From Chloroflexota bacterium (GTDB lineage: Bacteria; Chloroflexota; Dehalococcoidia; JAUQQI01): a stretch of DNA of 5,300 nucleotides. Every line of letters starts with the position of its first letter. Position 1 is the first letter of the stretch. The stretch spans positions 1-5,300 of the forward strand of contig JAUQQI010000031.1 of assembly GCA_030549955.1 (NCBI GenBank), written 5' to 3'. Shown piece by piece: positions 1 through 5,300 of the stretch. Below the pieces are notes generated by a model. It had not been told where the DNA came from. It worked only from the letters and a program-made list of their open reading frames with translations, and made no database searches. The position numbers and the translations under genes are program-made.

Positions 1-581
1 CCATCGTCACCGTTGCCCTCTCGGTCCTCACCCAGACCCTCGCCGCGACTCTGGCCGGACCCCACCAAGGGTCACCCCCGGAATATTTGCCCCTGGTGAC
101 CGTCGGGGGCATCTCCGTTAATGGCAGTCGACTTGCGGCCGCCGCCGGCGCGGCGATGATTCTGGCCGGCTTCTACGTCCTGGTCCGGCGGACCTGGCTG
201 GGGCTGGCCTTTCTCGGGGCCGCCCAGAACCGGGTCGGTGCTGAGGTCGCCGGCATCGACGTCCGCCGGCTGGATGCCCTCGCCTTCGGGCTCGGGGTGG
301 CCCTGGCGGCGGCCGCCGGCGCCCTGCTGGCCCCGGTCTTTCTCGTCTACCCGACGAACGGGGCCGTGAGCACCGTCAAGGGCTTCGAGATCATCGTCAT
401 CGGGGGCCTCGGGTCGCTGACCGGCAGCGTCGTCGCGGCTTTTTTGCTTGGGCTGGTCGAAAGCTTCGGGGCGGTCTTTATCTCGCCCGCCTACCAGGAC
501 CTCTACGGGTTTGTGTTCTTGATTGCGATGCTTTTTTTGCGGCCGCAGGGCATCTTCGGCGAACGGGAGCGGCGGGTCTAG
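1..581 (+). CDS. livH: Branched-chain amino acid ABC transporter permease, LivH type (5' end missing)
   Basis: This is one of the two membrane subunits of a LivFGHMK-type (HAAT family) importer, which moves branched-chain amino acids or similar amides and amino acids across the inner membrane. The reading frame is open from base 3 and ends at TAG 579-581, giving 192 visible residues. Family members are usually about 290, so roughly the first 100 are outside the window. The ATG/TTG-like codon at 87 is internal, because the frame runs open upstream of it and encodes plausible protein. The family signature is clear: a cytoplasmic-loop stretch 'RVGAEVAGIDVRRLDALAFG' (about 228-290), then 'FEIIVIGGLGSLTGS' (384-428), which matches the ATPase-contact region of LivH proteins. 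Hydrophobic helices flank both. The C-terminus 'LRPQGIFGE' is typical of LivH. It is followed after 2 bases by livM, so the two are almost certainly co-transcribed and translationally coupled. The transported substrate cannot be read from the permease; urea or short-chain amide transport (UrtB-like) is a less likely alternative. Confidence 0.93.
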   Translation, partial: IVTVALSVLTQTLAATLAGPHQGSPPEYLPLVTVGGISVNGSRLAAAAGAAMILAGFYVLVRRTWLGLAFLGAAQNRVGAEVAGIDVRRLDALAFGLGVALAAAAGALLAPVFLVYPTNGAVSTVKGFEIIVIGGLGSLTGSVVAAFLLGLVESFGAVFISPAYQDLYGFVFLIAMLFLRPQGIFGERERRV

Positions 582-583
582 CG

Positions 584-1582
584 TTGGACGGATTCGGGGA
601 GGTTCGCACGGCAGTTTCAACCCCAAAGCCGGGCCCGGCGCTGACCCGGTGGGCCGCCCGGGCCGCCGGCCCGGGCGCCATTGGCGTCGCTGTGGCCGCC
701 GCCCTGGCCGTCCCCTACGTACTGAGCGCCTACGGGGTCCACGTCGCCATCGTGGCCCTCTACTACGCCGTACTCGGCGTTTCCTGGAACCTGATTGCCG
801 GCTATACCGGGCAGTTCTCCCTCGCCCACCACGCCTTTGCGGCCCTCGGCGCCTACGCCTCGGCCGGGACGGTGCTCGCCCTGGGGCTCCCGGTCTGGGC
901 CGGGATCCTGACCGGCACCCTGGCCGCTGCCCTGAGCGGGTATATCCTGGGGAGCTTAACCCTCCGGATGCGGGGGATTTACCTGGCCATCACGACCTGG
1001 GCCTTCGCCGAGTCGTTGCGAATCCTCCTTTCGGTCAATTACCAGATCACCCGGGGGGATATGGGCCTGATCGTGCCCCTGCTTCTCGGCACCCTCGACC
1101 CGGTGCCCAATTATTACATCTTTCTGGCCCTCACCGCCGGGGCGCTGCTGCTGGCGGCGGTCATTCTCCGCTCGAAGGTGGGCCTGCGCATCCGGGCCAT
1201 CCGGGACGACGAAGAAGCCGCCGCCGTTCGGGGCATTGACATCGTCCGGTGGAAGAAGTTTATTTTCACCCTGAGCGCCGCCACGGCCGGCCTCATCGGG
1301 GCTGTCTACGGCCACTACGTCGGCCTGCTTGCCCCATCGCAGGTCAGGTTCAGTGAGATGGCCTTTATTATCATCGCCGTTGTCCTCGGGGGCTTCCGCT
1401 CATTCTGGGGACCGGTCGTCGGGGCGGTGGTCGCCGAGGGCCTCGCCGAAGCCCTGCGGCTCTCGGGCGAGGCCCGGATGGTTCTCTTCGCCCTCCTTGT
1501 TATCCTGCTGATGCGGGTCTACCCGGCCGGTTTGGTCGGACTGGTCGCCGCCCTCGGCCGCAAATTCCGGTCGGGCCCCTAA
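584..1582 (+). CDS. livM: Branched-chain amino acid ABC transporter permease, LivM type
   Basis: This is the second membrane subunit of the LivHM channel and pairs with the preceding LivH. Its 332 residues fit the family (about 300-350). After a polar N-terminus of about 28 residues, hydrophobic helices begin near residue 31. The LivM signature 'NLIAGYTGQFSLAHHAF' lies at 69-85; the common form is GYAGQ/LSLGHAAF, so this copy has T for A/G and AH for GH. The ATPase-coupling loop 'GLRIRAIRDDEEAAAVRGID' is at 200-219, and 'GGFRSFWGPVVGA' at 269-281 is the second family signature. The C-terminus 'MRVYPAGLVGL' is typical. The TTG at 584 is chosen because it lies 2 bases after the livH stop. A GGGAG lies at 565-569, a rather long 14 bases upstream, so coupling to livH translation probably helps initiation. 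No ATG or GTG precedes the first helix in this frame. No livG or livF follows; the next gene is convergent. The stop codon TAA overlaps the stop of the opposing gene. Confidence 0.93.
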   Translation: MDGFGEVRTAVSTPKPGPALTRWAARAAGPGAIGVAVAAALAVPYVLSAYGVHVAIVALYYAVLGVSWNLIAGYTGQFSLAHHAFAALGAYASAGTVLALGLPVWAGILTGTLAAALSGYILGSLTLRMRGIYLAITTWAFAESLRILLSVNYQITRGDMGLIVPLLLGTLDPVPNYYIFLALTAGALLLAAVILRSKVGLRIRAIRDDEEAAAVRGIDIVRWKKFIFTLSAATAGLIGAVYGHYVGLLAPSQVRFSEMAFIIIAVVLGGFRSFWGPVVGAVVAEGLAEALRLSGEARMVLFALLVILLMRVYPAGLVGLVAALGRKFRSGP

Positions 1583-1591
1583 CGGGGCCCG
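1572..1591. terminator. GC hairpin at the convergent gene ends, possible bidirectional terminator
   Basis: The arms CGGGCCCC (1572-1579) and GGGGCCCG (1584-1591) are perfect inverted repeats. They form an 8-bp stem, entirely G-C, closed by the four-base loop TAAC (1580-1583). The livM stop (1580-1582) lies in the loop, and the opposing UPF0182 stop (1579-1581) lies in the loop plus the last stem base. The structure therefore sits at the 3' end of both messages. A T-tract is missing on either side ('GTCTCCTGTAT' on plus, 'CCGGAATTTGC' on minus), so it is not a canonical intrinsic terminator. It may instead stabilise 3' ends or cause pausing that works with Rho or with convergent polymerases. 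The stem is seen directly; the role is inferred. Confidence 0.5.
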
Positions 1592-4344
1592 GTCTCCTGT
1601 ATGAGCCGGTTGAGGACGGCCTCCAGGTCCTTCAGGGCCTCGCCGTAGCCGGCCCAGTCGCCCTGCCGGAGGCGTTCCAGGGCCCGGTCGTAAGCCTCCT
1701 TGGCCTGGCGGACAAGGTCGGCCACGGTGCCTGCAACCGGCGACGGCCCCGTGGGAGGCGGTTGGGCCGGAACCGGGAGCCCTGCAACCCGCGCCAGGGC
1801 TTCCTCCAGGCTTGCCTCCATCGCAAGCCGGTCGCCGATTGCCACCACCACCCGCTTGAGCTCCGGGATCTGGCCCCGCTCGGCCTGGAGGTAAATCGGC
1901 TCCACGTAGATAATCGACCGGTCGAGCGGAATCACGAGGAGGTTACCCCGGATAATGTCCGAGCCGGCCTGACTCCAGAGGGTGAATTGGGCCGAAATCT
2001 GGGGGTCCTGGTCGATACGGGCTTCGACCTGGATGGGCCCGAAGACGATGGTCTCCTTGGTGAACTTGTAGACCACCATGTCCCCGTAGGCCGGCAGATC
2101 GGACCGGGCCGCCAGCCAGGCGACCATGTTTGGCCGCCGGGCGGCCACAAATGGCTGAATCAGCACGAACTCCTCCCGGGCCTCGCCCGGCAGCCGCATG
2201 ATCACGTAGTAGGGCTCCACGTCAACGACCTCGCGCCGGGCACCGACAAGCTCCTTCGGAATCTCCCACAGGTCCTCCCGGTTGTAGAAGACGGTCGGCT
2301 CAGTCATGTGGTAGACCCGGTAAAGCTCAGCCTGGGCCCGAAAGAGACCCTCCGGATACCGGAAATGGGCCTTTATACTCTCCGGGGCCCGGTCCACCGG
2401 GACAAACAGCTCCGGGAAAATCTTCTGGTAAACCCGGATGATGGGATCCTGCGGGTCGAAGACGTAAAAGGTCACCGTCCCGTCGTAGGCGTCGACGGTG
2501 ACCTTAACCGAATTCCGAATGTAGTTAAAGTTTGCCGTCCGTGTCCGGTAATACTGAGCATGGGGGAAATAAGTGCTGGTTGTATAGGCGTCGATAATCC
2601 AGACCAGGCGGCCGTCGGCGATGACAATATACGGGTCGGAGTCAAACGTAAGAAACGGCGCAATCGCTTCAAGCCGTTCTTGGATATTTCGCCGAAAGAG
2701 AACCCGGCTCTCGTCGGTTATAAAGTTGCTCAGGATAATGTTCGGGTCGCCTAGGAACCAGGCGAAGGCGGCCCGGCGGAGCCACGAGTCAAGCCGGACC
2801 CCGCCCCGCCCGGCGTAACTCGAATAGACATTCTCGTCCCCACGCGGGTAGTCGAACTCGGATGCGAGGGTATTGACAATCACGTAGTTGTGGACCCGCT
2901 CCCCGTAATAGATCTCCGGCCGCTCAATCCGAATAAGCCCGGTTGGGGGGATGTCCTTAATGAAAAACCTGGGCAGGCCCTCCGGCCCAACCTCATTGAC
3001 CGGGTTCATCACGACCCCATAGCCGTGGGTAAAGACCAGATGCCGGTTCTGCCAGGTGTTGGCTCCGGCTGGAAGCTGGTCGGAAAGCTCCCGGGCCGAC
3101 AGGAGCACCTGGCGGTACCGGCCGTCAATAACGTACCGGTCGATGTCCACGTCCACGAACTCGTAGTAGGGCCGGATGCTTTGAATCTGCTGGTAGACCG
3201 TCAGGGTCGGCCGCCAGTCCCAGAGCCGGACATTATCCAGGGTCGGCCGGTTCTGCCGAATCGCCTCCGGGGTGAGCTGCCCATCAATCTCATACGGAAC
3301 CTCCCGGATCCGGTCGAGGCCAAAGGCGAGGCGGGTCATCCGGATGGTGTTCTCGATGTACGGGCGCTCCCGGGCGAGTTCGGTCGGCCGGACCTCGAAC
3401 TGCTGAACCAGGTTCGGGTAAACGGCCCCGCCCAGAACCGCCACCACAACCCAGACGGCCGCGGCCAGCCCGGCCGGTCTGAGGCCGGCCAGCGGAACCG
3501 CGAAAAGGCTCGCCGCCAGGAGCAGGCTCAGGCCGGTCAGGACCCGGAAGGCCGGAAGCTGGGCGTTCACGTCGGCGTAACTGGCCCCAGGCACAACTCC
3601 CCGGGTTGAGTAGACGACCTCGTAACCCGCAACCACGTAGTTGGCGGCCAGGGCCAGGGCGAGCGTCCCCCCAATAACGGCCAGATGGGCCACCACCGTC
3701 CCCGGCACGACGACCTTCCCTGACCAGCCCTCTTCGGCTGAGAGACTGACCAGGTAATAGACCCCGGTGCCGATGAGGGCAACGACCAGCATCGCAATCA
3801 GGCCTGAAACCGTGAACCGGAGCACGGGCAGGGTGAAGAGGTAAAAACCAATCTCCTGGCCCAGAATAGGCTCGGTGAGGCCGAAGGGCTCGGCATTAAG
3901 CCACTCAAGAAAAGTCAGCCACCGTCCGGCGACGATCCCGCCGAAAATCAGGCTGCCAGCGGCCAGGGCCGCCCCGACGACCGGTCGGGGGATGGCCGGC
4001 CCGCCCACCTCCCGGAAGACGGCCCCGAAACGGGGACGCCGGCCGATAATCCGGGAGGCGGCCAGCAGGTTGATGCCGAAAACAGCCGCGGCTGCCAGGC
4101 TCCCCCCGAGGAAAGCCAGGGCCTGGGTTCGGAGGCGGGTAACGTAAACTGAGCTGAACCCGAGGGAGTCGAACCAGAGGTACGCAACGTAGACCTCAGT
4201 AAGGATGAGCCCGAGGACGAAAAGACCGAGGAGGCCGGCCCCGGCCCAGACGAGAAACCCGAACCCGCAACCTGGCCGGCGGCGGGGGGGCCTGGGCCGG
4301 GTCAGCCGGTCCCAGTCGATCTCCGAAAAGGGGTCCCTCGCCAC
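1579..4344 (-). CDS. UPF0182 family large membrane protein, function unknown
   Basis: This 921-residue protein belongs to UPF0182 (COG1615), a family of about 900-1000 residues whose role is not established. A basic, proline-rich cytoplasmic tail (14-24) is followed by about seven predicted membrane helices (roughly 29-56, 72-96, 122-143, 174-200, 211-240, 265-287, 290-312). A large domain of about 540 residues follows and probably lies outside the membrane. Family blocks seen: WFDSLGF (57-63), ERPYIENTIRMTRLAFGL (326-343), NRHLVFTHGYG (433-443), YDGTVTFY (620-627), FRYPEGLFRAQ (661-671), FYNREDLWEIP (686-696), NMVAWLAARSD (739-749), GPIQVEARIDQDP (769-781) and RGNLLVIPL (799-807). A proline-rich linker (857-868) leads to a C-terminal helical segment containing GDWAGYGEALKDL (895-907). 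No enzyme motif is recognised. The start is GTG at 4344, with AGGGG 5 bases upstream. The gene lies 38 bases after argB on the same strand and is probably co-transcribed with it. The family assignment is firm; the function is unknown. Confidence 0.95.
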   Translation of the reverse strand: MARDPFSEIDWDRLTRPRPPRRRPGCGFGFLVWAGAGLLGLFVLGLILTEVYVAYLWFDSLGFSSVYVTRLRTQALAFLGGSLAAAAVFGINLLAASRIIGRRPRFGAVFREVGGPAIPRPVVGAALAAGSLIFGGIVAGRWLTFLEWLNAEPFGLTEPILGQEIGFYLFTLPVLRFTVSGLIAMLVVALIGTGVYYLVSLSAEEGWSGKVVVPGTVVAHLAVIGGTLALALAANYVVAGYEVVYSTRGVVPGASYADVNAQLPAFRVLTGLSLLLAASLFAVPLAGLRPAGLAAAVWVVVAVLGGAVYPNLVQQFEVRPTELARERPYIENTIRMTRLAFGLDRIREVPYEIDGQLTPEAIRQNRPTLDNVRLWDWRPTLTVYQQIQSIRPYYEFVDVDIDRYVIDGRYRQVLLSARELSDQLPAGANTWQNRHLVFTHGYGVVMNPVNEVGPEGLPRFFIKDIPPTGLIRIERPEIYYGERVHNYVIVNTLASEFDYPRGDENVYSSYAGRGGVRLDSWLRRAAFAWFLGDPNIILSNFITDESRVLFRRNIQERLEAIAPFLTFDSDPYIVIADGRLVWIIDAYTTSTYFPHAQYYRTRTANFNYIRNSVKVTVDAYDGTVTFYVFDPQDPIIRVYQKIFPELFVPVDRAPESIKAHFRYPEGLFRAQAELYRVYHMTEPTVFYNREDLWEIPKELVGARREVVDVEPYYVIMRLPGEAREEFVLIQPFVAARRPNMVAWLAARSDLPAYGDMVVYKFTKETIVFGPIQVEARIDQDPQISAQFTLWSQAGSDIIRGNLLVIPLDRSIIYVEPIYLQAERGQIPELKRVVVAIGDRLAMEASLEEALARVAGLPVPAQPPPTGPSPVAGTVADLVRQAKEAYDRALERLRQGDWAGYGEALKDLEAVLNRLIQETGPR

Positions 4345-4349
4345 ATCAA

Positions 4350-4354
4350 CCCCT
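4350..4354 (-). promoter_or_regulatory. Ribosome binding site of the UPF0182 gene
   Basis: Read on the minus strand, AGGGG stands 5 bases before the GTG at 4344. It is the best Shine-Dalgarno-like match in the 38-base gap after argB, and it supports the GTG start. An ATG overlaps this GTG but is out of frame with the conserved protein. Confidence 0.55.
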
Positions 4355-4382
4355 ATCCGCCAATCCCGCTTCCCGTCCCACC

Positions 4383-5183
4383 TCAGCCCGTTCGGAAGAC
4401 GGTGCCGGCGACACCCTCCCCGAAGACGAGCCGCCGCAGACTGCCCGAAACCCTCCCATCGATGACCCAGGCCGTGCCCCCGGCCTCGACAGCCCGCACG
4501 CAGGCCTCAACCTTCGGGATCATCCCGCCCCGGGCGACCCCGCCCTCGACAAGGGCAACGGCCCGGGCCGGCGTCAATTCAGGAATCGTCTGCCCCATCC
4601 CATCCAGAACCCCGGGGGTGTCCGTCAGGAAAATCAAATCGGCCCCAAGGACCGCCGCCAGCTCCCCGGCAACGGTGTCGGCATTCAGGTTCAGACAGAC
4701 CGGGCGGACCCCATCGCCAACGGCCTCAAGATAAATCCCAACCGGGGCAATGACCGGCAGGTAGCTGTCTTCCAGCAACCGCTCAAGTAGCCCGACATCG
4801 ACCCGCTCGACCTGCCCGACAAACCCCAGGTCGGGGTCAGCCGGCCGGGCCCGGATCAAAGCCCCGTCAACCCCGGCCAGGCCCACCGCCCGGACCCCGA
4901 AAGCCTGGAGATTGGCAACCAGCTGCTTGTTAACCAGACCGGCCAGGACCGCTATTGCCACCTCAAGGCTCGGCTCATCGGTGACCCGGAGGCCCCGGAT
5001 AAATCGGGGCTCAAGGCCGAGCCGGCGCTGCCAGTCGCTGATGAGGGGACCCCCACCGTGAACCAGGACCGGTCGCACGGCCTGGCGGGCAAGCCACGCC
5101 AGGTCCTCGAGGGTTGTGTCTTCGGCGCCGAGGGTGCTCCCGCCGATTTTGACAACCAGGGGCCGGGTACCGGAACTGCCCAT
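4383..5183 (-). CDS. argB: Acetylglutamate kinase
   Basis: This enzyme phosphorylates N-acetyl-L-glutamate with ATP to give N-acetylglutamyl 5-phosphate, the second step of arginine synthesis, in the cytoplasm. The 266 residues show the amino-acid-kinase fold motifs in order: VVKIGGS (10-16, phosphate-binding Lys12), VHGGGP (41-46), GLRVTD (64-69, with Arg66 matching the acetylglutamate-binding Arg of E. coli ArgB), LVNKQLV (83-89), NLNAD (165-169, Asn and Asp matching substrate and catalytic residues), TDTPGVL (187-193) and GGMIPKV (219-225, with Lys224 matching catalytic Lys217 of E. coli). The ATG at 5183 is preceded by AGG 9 bases upstream. Only five codons separate this ATG from an in-frame TAG, so the start cannot lie further upstream. 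The N-terminus is therefore short and lacks room for the extra helix found in arginine-inhibited kinases. It sits 15 bases after argJ, which supports ArgB over the related lysine-pathway kinase LysZ. Confidence 0.96.
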   Translation of the reverse strand: MGSSGTRPLVVKIGGSTLGAEDTTLEDLAWLARQAVRPVLVHGGGPLISDWQRRLGLEPRFIRGLRVTDEPSLEVAIAVLAGLVNKQLVANLQAFGVRAVGLAGVDGALIRARPADPDLGFVGQVERVDVGLLERLLEDSYLPVIAPVGIYLEAVGDGVRPVCLNLNADTVAGELAAVLGADLIFLTDTPGVLDGMGQTIPELTPARAVALVEGGVARGGMIPKVEACVRAVEAGGTAWVIDGRVSGSLRRLVFGEGVAGTVFRTG

Positions 5184-5198
5184 CTTCTGGAACCTGCC

Positions 5199-5300
5199 CT
5201 ACGTAGTATACACGCTGTTGAGCCGGACATACTCTTCGGTCAGGTCCGATGCCCAGGCTGAGGCCTGATGGGAGCCAAGGTTAAGGTTAACAACAAATTC
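5199..5300 (-). CDS. argJ: C-terminal end of ArgJ (glutamate N-acetyltransferase), 5' part outside window
   Basis: The last 33 codons of a gene enter from the right edge on the minus strand and end at TAG (5199-5201). The encoded tail contains 'WASDLTEEYVRLNSVYTT', which matches the highly conserved C-terminus of ArgJ (DLTEEYVxIN..Y.T). ArgJ transfers the acetyl group from N-acetylornithine to glutamate, which recycles acetyl groups in the cyclic arginine pathway; many bacterial forms also make N-acetylglutamate from acetyl-CoA. Whether this copy is bifunctional cannot be judged from the tail. The position directly before argB fits a common argJ-argB order and confirms the assignment. The gene is too short here to appear as an independent open frame, but the frame is open to the window edge. 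Confidence 0.93.
   Translation of the reverse strand, partial: EFVVNLNLGSHQASAWASDLTEEYVRLNSVYTT

Noticed and set aside
87..581. A short 164-residue protein starting at the TTG at 87
   Set aside because: The frame is open to the window edge and upstream codons fit a LivH protein, so this is an internal codon of a gene cut by the window.
596..602. GGGGAGG motif just inside livM as a ribosome site for a later start
   Set aside because: No ATG, GTG or TTG in the livM frame follows at a suitable distance, so the TTG at 584 remains the best start.
523..1239. Open frame of 238 codons on the plus strand, overlapping livH and livM in another frame
   Set aside because: The product is almost all R, G, P and H, as expected for a shifted frame of GC-rich membrane-protein genes; livH and livM explain the region.
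1762..2754. Long open frame (330 codons) on the plus strand, opposite the UPF0182 gene
   Set aside because: The translation is rich in P, G, D, H, N and R with no domain, and the other strand carries a clearly conserved protein through the whole stretch. High GC and codon bias keep antisense frames open.
2890..3609. Open frame of 239 codons on the plus strand opposite the UPF0182 gene
   Set aside because: Same low-complexity antisense composition; no recognisable family and no ribosome site of note.
4383..5183. LysZ ([LysW]-aminoadipate kinase) instead of ArgB
   Set aside because: The length fits both, but the gene directly follows argJ and carries the standard ArgB motifs; no lysW or other lysine-pathway gene is visible.
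1..5300. CRISPR array, insertion sequence, tRNA or phage features
   Set aside because: No spaced direct repeats, transposase-like protein, cloverleaf or attachment-like duplication was seen; almost every base belongs to the five housekeeping-type genes.

Overview
This is a GC-rich window (about two-thirds G+C by eye) with five protein-coding genes, two of them cut by the window edges. Coding density is close to complete, and the longest non-coding gap is 38 bases. The kind of organism is inferred only from family resemblance and base composition. The ArgB sequence, with its 'GGSTLG...TTLEDL' start, and a large UPF0182 membrane protein in a high-GC genome that uses TTG and GTG starts, remind me most of Chloroflexota. 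An actinobacterial or high-GC Firmicutes relative cannot be excluded.

Left part, plus strand (1-1582): the 3' two-thirds of a livH-type permease gene, then after 2 bases a complete livM-type permease gene. Together these form the membrane channel of a branched-chain amino acid (or related HAAT-family) ABC importer. The ATPase and binding-protein genes are not in the window and do not follow livM.

Right part, minus strand (5300 down to 1579): the 3' end of argJ, then argB (N-acetylglutamate kinase), then a 921-residue UPF0182 membrane protein of unknown function. The gaps are 15 and 38 bases, with no visible terminator, so the three genes look like one transcription unit. ArgJ and ArgB belong to the cyclic arginine pathway. 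ArgJ moves the acetyl group from N-acetylornithine to glutamate, and ArgB phosphorylates the N-acetylglutamate. The job of the UPF0182 protein is unknown.

The two units converge. Their stop codons overlap (TAA on plus, TAG on minus, within 1579-1582) and lie in the loop-side positions of a perfect 8-bp GC hairpin that probably serves as a shared 3' end for both transcripts. I found no RNA gene, mobile element, CRISPR array or phage-like region. No clearly novel system is visible. The points most worth a second look are the shared hairpin, the in-frame single-stop junction between argJ and argB, the short ArgB N-terminus, and the UPF0182 gene placed behind arginine genes.
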